DNA from: Candidatus Omnitrophota bacterium
GTDB taxonomy: Bacteria; Omnitrophota; Gorgyraeia; Zapsychrales; Zapsychraceae
Assembly (NCBI GenBank): GCA_029568545.1
Contig: JAKQAH010000002.1
Span: 1-32,129 of the forward strand
Direction: 5' to 3'
Length of the DNA stretch: 32,129 nt
Positions within the stretch are counted from its first letter, which is position 1. Each line of letters starts with the position of its first letter. A program made the position numbers and the translations under genes. Of the stretch, positions 1-9,442 are shown piece after piece. The notes under the pieces are model-generated. The model was given only the letters and a program-made list of their open reading frames with translations. It had not been told where the DNA came from and made no database searches.

Positions 1-2068
1 TTACATTTGCCAAATAGGTTGGATAACGCTTGCGGATGATCTCGCGGATATAACGATTATGCTCTTTTGCGAGCTGCGGATCCTCCTCGGTCAAGAGCAT
101 CGCTTCTTTTCTGGCCAGTTCCAGGATATTTAACTGCGTCATGGGATTTGCAACTTTCAGTTCGTTGAGCCCGTGTTGATGCCGGCCGAAAAAACGCCCG
201 GGGCCGCGGATCTCTAGATCTTTCTGGGCGATCTCGAATCCATCGTTGGTCGAAAGAATAGCCTTGATGCGTTCCGAAGACTCCTCCGTTTGAGCATCAG
301 CCACGAGCACGCACAAGCCGTCCGTTTCTCCCCGGCCGATGCGCCCGCGCAATTGATGGAGTTGCGCCAGGCCGAAACGGTCCGCGTGCTCGATCACCAT
401 GACGTTGGCGTTGGGCACGTCAACGCCGACCTCGATCACCGTCGTCGCGACCAAGATATCGATCTCCCTCTTCTGGAACTTAGTCATGACGTCCTGGCTT
501 TCTTTGGGCTTCATCTGCCCGTGGATGAGCCCAACGCGCAGTTCCTTGAATTCCATCATCTGGAAATATTTGAACATCTGCTTGGCCGCCTTCAGGTCCA
601 GCTTCTCGCATTCCTCGATGATCGGATAAATGACATAAACCTGCTGGCCGCCCGCGACCTTTTGGCGGACCATCTCATAAACGTCCTTGGCATGCTCATG
701 GTCGTAAAGAACCGTCCGCACCTTGCCGCGGCCCGGCGGCATTTCGTCGATAATCGAGATGTCCAGGTCACCGTACAACGTGATGCACAAGGTCCGCGGG
801 ATCGGCGTCGCTGTCATGATCAGAACGTCCGGATTGCGGCCCTTTTCCGTCAAGAGCGCCCGCTGGCGCACGCCGAACTTGTGCTGCTCGTCAATGACTG
901 CAAAGCTCAAGTCTTTAAAACCGACCTCCTCGTTGATCAGCGCGTGGGTCCCGATCACGAGATCGATCCTGCCATCCTTGATCTGGCGAAGGATCGTCTC
1001 CTTCTTGTCGATGCCGCTGACCAGAAGCGCGATCTTCATGTCTTTGTAAGGCCCTCGGGCGGTCATTTGCCGGATGTTCTCGTAATGCTGCCTCGCGAGG
1101 ATCTCCGTCGGAGCCATCACACAGGATTGCTTTTTGTTCTCGAATGCCATGACACAACCGAACAGGGCGACCAGCGTCTTGCCGCAGCCGACATCGCCCT
1201 GCAGGAGCCGCAACATCGGCGTGTTCTTCGCCATGTCCGTGCGGATCTCGTGGATGACCTTCCGCTGCGCGCCTGTCAGCTCGAAATCAAAAGCGTTCAA
1301 GAACCGCAGCGCCGCCACATCGCTGATCTGGTGGGCCACGCCTTCCTTATGCGTGATGCTCAGCCGCCGCAGAATGATCGAGATCTGGAAGAAATAAAAT
1401 TCCTCGAACGAGATGCGGTTGAGCGCTTCCTGCTGCTCCTCAAAACTTTCAGGAAAATGAAGATTGCTTATGCTACGCTTGATATTCGATAGGCGGTGCT
1501 TGTTGCGCAGCGGCACCGGAAGGTGCTCCTGCAGCTGCTCTTTATAGCGGTCCAGGCTCGCCTTGATCGTCTTGCGCAGATACCTTTGGCTGACGCCGCG
1601 CGTCAGCGGATAGATCGGCACGATCCGCCTGATGCTGAGGCTTTCATCGTCGTCGCTTTCGAGAATCTCGTATTCCGGCGAGACCATCTGAAGGCGGTCC
1701 TTATAGACATCGACCTTGCCGTAGCAGACGACCTTTTTATCCTCGGTGAAATACCGGTCCAGGTAGGGCTGGTTGAACCAGACGCAATCGATCCGCCCCG
1801 TGCCATCATCAACGGTCATTTGGGAAACATGCTTCTTGGTGTACCAGCTCCGACGGGACGCTTTGGCCAGGATCTTACCGCTGATCGTCTGCCATTCTCC
1901 GACCTTCGTTTGCGCGATCGAGACGACGTTGCGGCGGTCCTGATAACGGCGCGGAAAAAAATACAGCAGATCTTCAATGGTCTCGATCCCGAGCTGAGCC
2001 AGGAGTTTTTTCCTGGCTGGCCCGACGCCTTTGACATACTGGACGGAAATATCTTCGAGAGATTGCAT
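1..2068 (-). CDS. recG: ATP-dependent DNA helicase RecG (C-terminus clipped by window edge)
   Basis: Minus-strand frame starts at the ATG at 2068 (MQSLEDISVQYVKGVGPARKKLLAQLGIETIEDLLYFFPRR...) and runs open to position 1, ending ...HNRYIREIIRKRYPTYLANV with no stop yet. Both ends read as RecG. The plus-strand ORFs here are shadows. Confidence 0.93.
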   Translation of the reverse strand, partial: MQSLEDISVQYVKGVGPARKKLLAQLGIETIEDLLYFFPRRYQDRRNVVSIAQTKVGEWQTISGKILAKASRRSWYTKKHVSQMTVDDGTGRIDCVWFNQPYLDRYFTEDKKVVCYGKVDVYKDRLQMVSPEYEILESDDDESLSIRRIVPIYPLTRGVSQRYLRKTIKASLDRYKEQLQEHLPVPLRNKHRLSNIKRSISNLHFPESFEEQQEALNRISFEEFYFFQISIILRRLSITHKEGVAHQISDVAALRFLNAFDFELTGAQRKVIHEIRTDMAKNTPMLRLLQGDVGCGKTLVALFGCVMAFENKKQSCVMAPTEILARQHYENIRQMTARGPYKDMKIALLVSGIDKKETILRQIKDGRIDLVIGTHALINEEVGFKDLSFAVIDEQHKFGVRQRALLTEKGRNPDVLIMTATPIPRTLCITLYGDLDISIIDEMPPGRGKVRTVLYDHEHAKDVYEMVRQKVAGGQQVYVIYPIIEECEKLDLKAAKQMFKYFQMMEFKELRVGLIHGQMKPKESQDVMTKFQKREIDILVATTVIEVGVDVPNANVMVIEHADRFGLAQLHQLRGRIGRGETDGLCVLVADAQTEESSERIKAILSTNDGFEIAQKDLEIRGPGRFFGRHQHGLNELKVANPMTQLNILELARKEAMLLTEEDPQLAKEHNRYIREIIRKRYPTYLANV

Positions 2069-2094
2069 GATAATGCGGAACGTTCCCTTTTAAG

Positions 2095-2130
2095 AAATAA
2101 AAAAAGACAAGGCTGATTCTACCTTGTCTT
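2095..2130 (-). terminator. Rho-independent terminator downstream of the Minf_1886-like gene
   Basis: Perfect 9-bp inverted repeat AAGACAAGG-N9-CCTTGTCTT (2104-2130). On the minus strand it is followed by a T-run (CTTTTTTTATTTCTT). Confidence 0.75.
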
Positions 2131-2171
2131 GCGCCTTTTGTCCAGTCTCGGCGAACAGCCCAAAGACGGGC

Positions 2172-2570
2172 CTAGACGGACCGCATGCGGCTGATCTTTT
2201 TGGCCAACTGCTTGCGATACCCGGAATCGAAGACCTCCTCAAAATCATAGCCGTTGCGGAATTCCTCGATATTATCGTCTTCCGTCTTGCTTAAAACCTG
2301 GTTCTCCACCAGATTGAAAACGATATTCCCGAAGTCCTCGGTATTCTTGATCCCCCAATACCTTAAAACAGTCATCGTCATGGGGCCGTATTTATCCAGA
2401 AGATAGCCCCTCATCCCTTGGAGCAGCTCCTCGCCTTTCACGTGCTTGGCAAGCTTGTATTTCTTTTGTGTATAAGCCAAGGCCTCCATGACAAAGATAT
2501 AGGCGTCCTCTTTGTACCGGCAATCCTTCTCGTAAATCTCCTCGATGATCGTCTCGAACCGTTTTTTCAT
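2172..2570 (-). CDS. Conserved protein resembling the Minf_1886 family
   Basis: 132-aa ORF, MKKRFETIIEEIYEKDCRYKEDAYIFVMEALAYTQKK...; sequence pattern recalls the small conserved Minf_1886 family. Confidence 0.75.
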   Translation of the reverse strand: MKKRFETIIEEIYEKDCRYKEDAYIFVMEALAYTQKKYKLAKHVKGEELLQGMRGYLLDKYGPMTMTVLRYWGIKNTEDFGNIVFNLVENQVLSKTEDDNIEEFRNGYDFEEVFDSGYRKQLAKKISRMRSV

Positions 2571-2679
2571 GATGATTTTATTTTAGCAACCACAAAAGCA
2601 AAAAGCAAAGCATTTTCGGAAAATTTCGCATTTCGTCGCCGCCAAAATCAAAATAGTGCGTGATTTCGCCGGAAAACTT

Positions 2680-2688
2680 TGGCATAAT
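2680..2688 (+). promoter_or_regulatory. Extended -10 promoter element (TGG-CATAAT)
   Basis: TGGCATAAT at 2680-2688 lies directly upstream of the ATG at 2695; -35 is weak. Confidence 0.4.
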
Positions 2689-2694
2689 ACCCGC

Positions 2695-3147
2695 ATGTCC
2701 AAACGCATGCCATGGCTGTGGATGGTTTATGCGGTCCTTGTTGCCGTATTTACCGTCAGAGAAACTTACTATTTGTTTGTGCCGGACTCGGAAATCTCCC
2801 TTTATTTTCTTATCCTCAGGGCCTTTGATCCCGTTTTCTATTTAGCCTATGCCGCCTACGTCCTGCGCTTGTTATTAACCCTCATTCATTGTCTTCCGAT
2901 ATGGCTGTACGCTTACCGCATCCGGTTTTTGCCGACGGCATTCTGGCAATACCTTTTCTTCGGGCGATGCCTTTTTGAAATCCTTGGCAATGCTTACGAA
3001 ATCACTTCGCTAGTAGCGTTCTCCCATAACAATCCGAAACTGGTATGGATCGCCCCGGCTATTATGCTCTCGCCGCTTATCCCCTCGTATATTGTCTGTT
3101 ATTGGTACGCCTTCGGGCAGGAAAAGGTCTTCGCCAAAATGGAGTGA
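2695..3147 (+). CDS. Small multi-pass membrane protein of unknown function
   Basis: ORF is hydrophobic with several TM-like segments. Start chosen at MSKRMPWLWMVYAVLV... (M14 of the listed ORF). Only plus-strand gene I support in the window. Confidence 0.6.
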   Translation: MSKRMPWLWMVYAVLVAVFTVRETYYLFVPDSEISLYFLILRAFDPVFYLAYAAYVLRLLLTLIHCLPIWLYAYRIRFLPTAFWQYLFFGRCLFEILGNAYEITSLVAFSHNNPKLVWIAPAIMLSPLIPSYIVCYWYAFGQEKVFAKME

Positions 3148-3168
3148 TTTTCTTCCTCTCCGGAGTCT

Positions 3169-3843
3169 TCATTTATCCTGCAACAATTCCGGATGATGCT
3201 TGACGACTCTTGCTTCGATCATATAAATGACATCTTCCGCGATGTTTGTCGCATGGTCGCAAATCCGCTCCAAATGGCGGGCCACCAGCAAAAGCGGGAG
3301 CGCGCGGGGCGCAGTGGTAGGGTCTTTCATCATATAATCTTCCAGCAGTTCTTTTTGAACAAAATTCCTCAGCTTGTCCGCTTCGTTGTCGAGCAGAATG
3401 ACCCTCTTGGCCATTTCGGCATCTTTCCGAACAAAAGCGTCCAGAGCTTCTTTGGTCATCCGCTGGGCCAATTGGGCCAATTTTGGGATATCAACGAGAG
3501 GTTTCAGCAGCGGCTTGCCGGTCAATTCCAGAACGCGTTGGGCGATATCCACGCCCAGATCCGCTATGCGCTCCAAGTCCGTCGTGATCTCCAAGACCAT
3601 CGTAATGAACCGCAGGTCCGCGGCCATCGGCTGGTATAATGCCAGCAGGTCAACGCACATTTCGTCAATGGCATTCTCCATTTGATCCACCATCTTATCG
3701 TGCGCAATGACTTTCCGAGCCCGCTCTTCACTGAGCTGTTTTAAGGATTCGACCGATTCAGCGATCGAATTCTCCACTAAAGCCCCCATTTTTAATATCT
3801 CGCTTTTTAAAGCGTCCAATTCCTGGTCAAAATGTTTTTCCAT
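3169..3843 (-). CDS. phoU: Phosphate signaling complex protein PhoU
   Basis: MEKHFDQELDALKSEILKMGALVENSIAESVESL... with PhoU repeats (LLALYQPMAADLRFITMVLEITTDLERIADLGVDIAQR; ARHLERICDHATNIAEDVIYM). Internal start at 3843 chosen over the listed 3879. Confidence 0.93.
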   Translation of the reverse strand: MEKHFDQELDALKSEILKMGALVENSIAESVESLKQLSEERARKVIAHDKMVDQMENAIDEMCVDLLALYQPMAADLRFITMVLEITTDLERIADLGVDIAQRVLELTGKPLLKPLVDIPKLAQLAQRMTKEALDAFVRKDAEMAKRVILLDNEADKLRNFVQKELLEDYMMKDPTTAPRALPLLLVARHLERICDHATNIAEDVIYMIEARVVKHHPELLQDK

Positions 3844-4261
3844 GTGAGCCCTTTCCCTGCGCTGGTGTTCTGATGTCATCCATAAGCTTCAAAAGATTTA
3901 ACGTGATCTCATCGCGGACTTTCCGGAAGAACGCCATATCCCGTCCCTTGGGATCCCTGATAATCCAGTCGACGCGGTGCCTGGCTTCAACGAATGGGCA
4001 TTGTTCGCCGCAGCCCAACGTGACCACATAGTCGAATTTCTCAAAGGGCAACTCCTCAAATCCTTTTGGCTTTTGCCGCGAAATATCAATATTCTTTTCC
4101 TGCATCACTTTAACGGCCTTGGGATTGATGATACTGGCCGGTTTTGAGCCGGCACTATAAGGCTCAACGATATCCTTCCCCAAGACGCGCGCCAGGCCTT
4201 CGGCCATTTGACTGCGGCAGCTGTTCTGAACGCATACAAAAAGCAATGTCTTCTTTTTCAT
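3827..4261 (-). CDS. arsC: Arsenate reductase, LMW-phosphatase/thioredoxin-linked type
   Basis: N-terminal P-loop CVQNSCRSQMAEG (CX5R) and second redox cysteine pair LGCGEQCPF; DPKG motif near C-terminus. Confidence 0.88.
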   Translation of the reverse strand: MKKKTLLFVCVQNSCRSQMAEGLARVLGKDIVEPYSAGSKPASIINPKAVKVMQEKNIDISRQKPKGFEELPFEKFDYVVTLGCGEQCPFVEARHRVDWIIRDPKGRDMAFFRKVRDEITLNLLKLMDDIRTPAQGKGSHGKTF

Positions 4262-5139
4262 TAACCGAACCTCCCGGTAATATATTCTTCCGTGATCTTT
4301 TTCGTCGGCTTGGTAAAAATATCCTTTGTTACCCCAAATTCCACCATCTCCCCCTGCATTAAAAACGCGGTTTTATCTGAAATACGGGCCGCTTGCTGCA
4401 TATTGTGGGTTACAATCACTATGGTATATTTTTCCTTGAGCCGAACAATAAGTTCCTCTAATTTTGCCGTCGCAATGGGATCCAATGCCGATGCGGGCTC
4501 ATCCATCAAAACGATCTCCGGCTGGATGGCTAAGGCCCGCGCCACGCACAACCGCTGCTGCTGCCCGCCGGAAAGCGATAATCCGCTATCCGTTAGCCGG
4601 TCTTTGACCTCCTCCCAAAGCGCCGAATCCCGCAGGCTCTGTTCGACTCTTTGAATAATTTCGCTTTTCTGTCTGATCCCATTGATGCGCAACCCATAGG
4701 CAATATTATCAAAGATCGTCTTTGGAAACGGATTGGGCTTCTGGAAAACCATACCGACTTTTTTGCGTAACTCCACGACATCCACTCTCGGATCATAGAT
4801 ATCCTGGCCTTCGATAAGAATGTTTCCATCGGCCCGGGTTCCAGCAATCAGGTCATTCATCCGGTTAAAACAACGCAGGAGCGTCGACTTCCCGCAGCCC
4901 GAAGGCCCAATGATGCTGGTCACTTCGCGCGCTCGGACATTCAGCGAAACATCCTTGAGAACTTTGTTCGCGCCGTAACGAAAAGAAAACCGTTCCACTT
5001 GGATCTTCGTATCGCCGTTGCGCATATTTGCAGAATTTCCCGCATAAATATGATCGGTAATTTTTATGGAAGGTTTTGATTGTTCGGCGGCAACAAGCAT
5101 CTTTTTTTCCCTTTCCTGAAAATAAGGCTTCATGGTCAT
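4261..5139 (-). CDS. pstB: Phosphate ABC transporter ATP-binding protein PstB
   Basis: Walker [13 protein letters not shown], signature [15 protein letters not shown], Walker [13 protein letters not shown]. About 35 aa N-terminal extension; an alternative start MLVAAEQ at 5100 has a good RBS-like AGGAAAGGG upstream. Confidence 0.96.
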   Translation of the reverse strand: MTMKPYFQEREKKMLVAAEQSKPSIKITDHIYAGNSANMRNGDTKIQVERFSFRYGANKVLKDVSLNVRAREVTSIIGPSGCGKSTLLRCFNRMNDLIAGTRADGNILIEGQDIYDPRVDVVELRKKVGMVFQKPNPFPKTIFDNIAYGLRINGIRQKSEIIQRVEQSLRDSALWEEVKDRLTDSGLSLSGGQQQRLCVARALAIQPEIVLMDEPASALDPIATAKLEELIVRLKEKYTIVIVTHNMQQAARISDKTAFLMQGEMVEFGVTKDIFTKPTKKITEEYITGRFG

Positions 5140-5141
5140 CC

Positions 5142-6029
5142 TTACCAGTTTTTTTGGTGTTTATGGCGCAAATAAATCGCGGCGCCATTCAAACATAATG
5201 TAATGATCAACAAAACGATGATCCCGGCCGCCGCACAAATCAAAAATCCTTTTTGAGGCCGTGATACCCAATTAAAAATTTGTATCGGCAGAACCGTAAA
5301 CGGATCAAGAAGCCCTTTGAGACTGAAGTTCACATACGGAAATGATGGTGAAACAGATACCGGTGGAGTCGGCAAGAATGGAATGTAGGTCAGCGCCCCT
5401 AAAGTCACCAGCGGCGCGGTCTCTCCGATCGCGCGGGACATCGCCAGAATAATGCCGGTCAGGATGTTCCCGAATGCAGCCGGCAAAACCTGACCACTGA
5501 TCGCTTGCCAGCGTGTTGCTCCGACGGCATAAGCAGCCTCGCGAATCGAGGATGGTACCGCCCGCAACGCTTCTCGAGTTGATAAAATAACGATCGGCAG
5601 AACCAATAAAGCCAAGGTGCAACTTCCGGCCAGAACGCTGCGGTCCATATGCAACGCGCGGACAAACAATCCTAATCCCAGGATCCCGTAAACCACCGAG
5701 GGCACACCCGCCAAATTCGCAATATTGATTTCAATAAAGTCCGTCCAGCGGTTTTTGGGAGCGTATTCTTCCAAATAAATGGCCGCGCCGATTCCCAGAG
5801 GGATCGTCAATGCCGCCGTCGTCAGCATAATCCATAGGGTGCCGACCCAAGCGGAAAGGATCCCTGCCTGCTCGGGCTTACTCGATGGATAACTCGTGAA
5901 AAAATCCCACGTCAAACGGGGGAATCCGTCACGCACCACATCGAGGACCAAGACGGCTAAGACGATTAATCCCAAAAGGACTGCGCCAATACCGATATAT
6001 TTAAATATTCGATCTAGAATTTTAATCAT
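5142..6029 (-). CDS. pstA: Phosphate ABC transporter permease PstA
   Basis: TM protein with permease motif [44 protein letters not shown]; adjacent to pstB and pstC. Confidence 0.95.
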   Translation of the reverse strand: MIKILDRIFKYIGIGAVLLGLIVLAVLVLDVVRDGFPRLTWDFFTSYPSSKPEQAGILSAWVGTLWIMLTTAALTIPLGIGAAIYLEEYAPKNRWTDFIEINIANLAGVPSVVYGILGLGLFVRALHMDRSVLAGSCTLALLVLPIVILSTREALRAVPSSIREAAYAVGATRWQAISGQVLPAAFGNILTGIILAMSRAIGETAPLVTLGALTYIPFLPTPPVSVSPSFPYVNFSLKGLLDPFTVLPIQIFNWVSRPQKGFLICAAAGIIVLLIITLCLNGAAIYLRHKHQKNW

Positions 6030-6921
6030 AAACTTCCTGAAACCTCTTTCGCAGTTTAAAGCTCATCATATTCAGAAAAAAAGTCATCATAAAAAGCGTC
6101 ATCCCGCAGACAAAAATCGTCTTATATTCCAATGTTCCGTGCGGCGTATCGCCCAGACTGATCTGTACGATATAAGCTGAGATCGTTTCAATCGGCACTA
6201 ACGGATTCAATGTCAGATGCGGTTGTTGGCCGGCCGCGATCGCCACAATCATAGTTTCACCGATAGCGCGAGAAACGGCCAGAATGATAGCGGCCGAAAT
6301 GCCCGACAGCGCCGCCGGCAACACAATGTTAAAAGCCACCTGAATCTTTTGTGAGCCGACCGCATACGCGCCTTCGCGCAGACGCATTGGCACCGCATGC
6401 ATCGCATCCTCGCTCAACGAAGAAACCAAAGGAATGATCATGATGCCCATGACCAAACCCGCCGATAAGGAATTAAATCCCGAGATATCCGGAAAGATTT
6501 TCTTTAAGACCGGCGTGACAAATAACAACGCAAAATACCCGTAAACAACCGTGGGAACGGCGGCAAGGACCTCCAAGATCGGCTTAACGATCTTCCGGAC
6601 GCTGGCCGAGGCATATTCGCTTAAATACACCGCGCTGATCAGTCCGGTCGGCACCGCCACCATCAGCGCAATGACCGTTGTGAGCATGGTCCCGCACAGT
6701 AACGGCATGATTCCAAAATGCTTGATCGTAAAGAGCGGAGTCCACTGAGTGTCCGTCAGGAATTCCCAAAGGGAGACTTTTTGGAAAAATCCCCATGTTT
6801 CGGACATCAAAATATAAATGATCGCCATGGTCGTGAAAACGGACAAGAGGCTGCAGAACTGAAGCAGCCTCTCGACCATCATCTCTTTGACCCGAACGGC
6901 CGTGTTGCGTGTTTCGAACAT
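6022..6921 (-). CDS. pstC: Phosphate ABC transporter permease PstC
   Basis: [42 protein letters not shown]; overlaps pstA start by 8 nt. Confidence 0.95.
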   Translation of the reverse strand: MFETRNTAVRVKEMMVERLLQFCSLLSVFTTMAIIYILMSETWGFFQKVSLWEFLTDTQWTPLFTIKHFGIMPLLCGTMLTTVIALMVAVPTGLISAVYLSEYASASVRKIVKPILEVLAAVPTVVYGYFALLFVTPVLKKIFPDISGFNSLSAGLVMGIMIIPLVSSLSEDAMHAVPMRLREGAYAVGSQKIQVAFNIVLPAALSGISAAIILAVSRAIGETMIVAIAAGQQPHLTLNPLVPIETISAYIVQISLGDTPHGTLEYKTIFVCGMTLFMMTFFLNMMSFKLRKRFQEVYD

Positions 6922-7922
6922 TATTTCTCCATCATCAAAAGATCGGCCATTTTCACGCCCACCGTCTTGATCCCGCTGCCGAAAACCGTTCCCTTGATGC
7001 CCTGATTGAATCTTTGTACGGCGGCATCATACGATTCCGGCTGCAAGGGAATGTAGCCGACTTCCTCGACAAGAGAAGGCGCATTCTTCAGATAATAGTT
7101 GATGAACTCTTTGATCGCCGGGCGTTGCGTCGCCTTGGCGCTGACATACACAAAGATCGGGCGCGCCAAGGGTTGGTAGGTAGCATCCATGACCGTTTCC
7201 ATCGACGGTGCAATAGGCCCAGCGCCGTTGGACGGGTTTTCATCATCAATCGGAACCAACTTGAGTTTATCTTTGTTCTGTTCATAATAGGCCAAGCCGA
7301 AATATCCGATCGCCCCTTCATCCGAGGCAATCCCTTCGACCAAAACATTGTCATCTTCACTGGCCGTATAATCGCCGCGGCTGGCTGCTGATTTACCGTT
7401 AATGGCTTCGGTAAAATAATCAAAGGTCCCGGAATCCGTTCCCGGACCAAAGAGCACGATCGGCTTATCCGGGAATCCCGGACGAACCTGGCTCCAATTC
7501 ATGATGTTTCCTTGAGCCGACGGCTCCCAAATCCTATTAAGCTCCTTGACGGTCAAATGATCAACCCAGGTATTCTTGACATTGACCATAACGGCCAAGC
7601 CATCATACGCTACCGGCAACTCGATGTATGTAATACCGCTTTCCTTACAAAGCGTCCGCTCGCTATCCTTGATCGGGCGTGACGCATCACTGATATCGGT
7701 CTCTCCACGGCAAAAACGTTTAAACCCGCCTCCCGTACCGGAAATACCTACCATCACTTTAGCCTGGCCGCCCGAGTTCTTGAACTCCTCCGCCACAGCC
7801 TCGGTAATCGGAAAGACCGTACTGGAGCCGTCCACCTTAATAAGATCGGCATCGGCCGGCCCGATCAGAGCTGCGAGCAAAAACATCACTCCTATACTCC
7901 ACAATAAACTGATTTTTTTCAT
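6921..7922 (-). CDS. pstS: Phosphate ABC transporter substrate-binding protein PstS
   Basis: Signal peptide, then [21 protein letters not shown]...[26 protein letters not shown]...[16 protein letters not shown]. Confidence 0.95.
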   Translation of the reverse strand: MKKISLLWSIGVMFLLAALIGPADADLIKVDGSSTVFPITEAVAEEFKNSGGQAKVMVGISGTGGGFKRFCRGETDISDASRPIKDSERTLCKESGITYIELPVAYDGLAVMVNVKNTWVDHLTVKELNRIWEPSAQGNIMNWSQVRPGFPDKPIVLFGPGTDSGTFDYFTEAINGKSAASRGDYTASEDDNVLVEGIASDEGAIGYFGLAYYEQNKDKLKLVPIDDENPSNGAGPIAPSMETVMDATYQPLARPIFVYVSAKATQRPAIKEFINYYLKNAPSLVEEVGYIPLQPESYDAAVQRFNQGIKGTVFGSGIKTVGVKMADLLMMEK

Positions 7923-7962
7923 TTGATTCTCCTATTAAAAGTTAAATAGTTTCTGTTTCATT

Positions 7963-9237
7963 CTAGAACTTGAAACTGATATCCGCCTGTAACAATTTCT
8001 GGCGGTTCTTGGTTCCTTTGATCACATCATCCTGGTAATAATCCAATCCCAATATGACATTCTTGGCGAGCCCATATTCTATGATCCATTCATGGCCACG
8101 GACATTCGTCGCCCCGCCCAGACGGTCAGAATCGGGAAAAGTATCCGGGAAAGCATCCCGGCCCAAATACGAATACTGATATTTCATCTGCCATTGATTC
8201 TGGCCGTTGACTTTAGCGTCTCCGAACTTAACGCCGGTCGCCCAGCCGTTCTCATCATCCTCAGGATCAAAATTATGGATGAAATCACTGAAAAAGGCCA
8301 AGCGTTCGATGTTAGCGCCCAAAGGCTTATTAATACCAAACTCTGCCGAGACTCCGGCTGAATCATAATCATAGATTAACGTCCCTGTGCAGGAACTGGA
8401 AGAGCCGGAAAGCCCGCTATTTGTGCAGGCGCGGTTATCAAGGAGAATATCCTCGATCCCATTAAACCCGTAATAGATCCCTGCCAAAGTCGCATCAAAG
8501 GCCTTATTCTTATCTTTCCATTTGGCTCCAACCTGGGTATAGGCCAAGAACGGATCCACACGATCCACTTTCCCGTTCTCATCCATAATCCATATACCCG
8601 TATTGTTAAAGAGGCTCCACTGATCGCCTAATTTTTTCTCAAGATGGACGGAGCTCCCGGCAGGATTGATATCTGAATCCCACAAAAGATCGGTTGGGCT
8701 CCACAGATAATCGCTCCGAAGAAATTTGCCTCCGACGATTTTTGCCCACGGAGCTGGCACATATTCCGCGAACGCATAATCCAGTCGGATACTGCCGCGG
8801 TCGAACATGTTTTGCAGCGTTTGATTGGTGGAACGGGGATCATCGGAATTCGACGAGCTGCTATTTGAGGAAGCCAGTCCGGCCCCAACTTTGACCATAT
8901 CATTAATTTTGGTCTCCAATCCCAGCCGGTAACGGATCCGGCCGCGGGTCTGAGCCTCTGCATCGTTTTTCTTTCGCTCGTATTGATAACGCAGCCGCAA
9001 ATCGCCTTTGAGTTTTGTTTTTTGAACCCATTCCGGCATGCTTTGCTTCAAACCTTCTTCCCTTAATAATTTCTCATCGGCCACAACCTCGGCCTTGATG
9101 GATCGGGCTTCTTCGCGGTCGAGAATGCCCTTTTCTACGAGTTTCTCAATCAAAGAATCTATTTGAGTTGTTGCTGCGAACGACGAAGATATCCCTAAAA
9201 AAATAAACATTATTCCCAACAGAATTGCTTTTTTCAT
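7963..9237 (-). CDS. Outer-membrane beta-barrel porin (putative porin family), probably phosphate-starvation induced
   Basis: Signal peptide (MKKAILLGIMFIFLGISSSFA), N-terminal helical segment, many alternating amphipathic strands, C-terminal ...LLQADISFKF ending in Phe as in OMPs. Immediately upstream of pstS with a 40-nt gap. Confidence 0.82.
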   Translation of the reverse strand: MKKAILLGIMFIFLGISSSFAATTQIDSLIEKLVEKGILDREEARSIKAEVVADEKLLREEGLKQSMPEWVQKTKLKGDLRLRYQYERKKNDAEAQTRGRIRYRLGLETKINDMVKVGAGLASSNSSSSNSDDPRSTNQTLQNMFDRGSIRLDYAFAEYVPAPWAKIVGGKFLRSDYLWSPTDLLWDSDINPAGSSVHLEKKLGDQWSLFNNTGIWIMDENGKVDRVDPFLAYTQVGAKWKDKNKAFDATLAGIYYGFNGIEDILLDNRACTNSGLSGSSSSCTGTLIYDYDSAGVSAEFGINKPLGANIERLAFFSDFIHNFDPEDDENGWATGVKFGDAKVNGQNQWQMKYQYSYLGRDAFPDTFPDSDRLGGATNVRGHEWIIEYGLAKNVILGLDYYQDDVIKGTKNRQKLLQADISFKF

Positions 9238-9277
9238 ACTCCTCTTTCCTTTTTTATAAATTGGTGAATATATAAGA

Positions 9278-9319
9278 ATTGGTCAAGCCCTTTTGCAAAC
9301 TCTACCGTCCTTAACCAAT
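9278..9319 (-). other. Predicted 5'-UTR stem-loop of the porin transcript
   Basis: Minus-strand ATTGGTTAAG-N22-CTTGACCAAT: 10-bp stem with one G-U wobble, inside the predicted ~125-nt leader. Confidence 0.45.
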
Positions 9320-9369
9320 GGGTTTGTTTCTCCATCTCTTCCATTCATCGGCCTCTTTCTGACATTGTT

Positions 9370-9423
9370 AGTATAGAAAGGTCCTGTGAAGGACAAATTA
9401 ACGTTATGTGAATTTTGTGTGAA
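9370..9423 (-). promoter_or_regulatory. Pho box (four repeats) plus -10 for the porin-pst-arsC-phoU block
   Basis: Minus strand 9423->9385: TTCACA-CAAAA-TTCACA-TAACG-TTAATT-TGTCC-TTCACA (11-bp periodicity), then 9 nt, then TATACT at 9375-9370. Confidence 0.8.
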
Positions 9424-9442
9424 TACATTTCTGTCGCGTTCT

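Noticed and set aside
290-1492. Long plus-strand ORF of 400 aa
   Set aside because: Antisense to recG; composition is His/Asp/Arg-rich with no domain sense. The minus-strand frame reads as RecG throughout.
1496-2116. Plus-strand ORF of 206 aa
   Set aside because: Antisense shadow of the recG N-terminal region; it also crosses the terminator hairpin at 2104-2130.
2571-2694. AT-rich intergenic region with AAAGCAAAAAGCAAAGC repeats
   Set aside because: Looks like a simple divergent promoter region; the repeats are short and irregular and do not form a CRISPR or tandem array.
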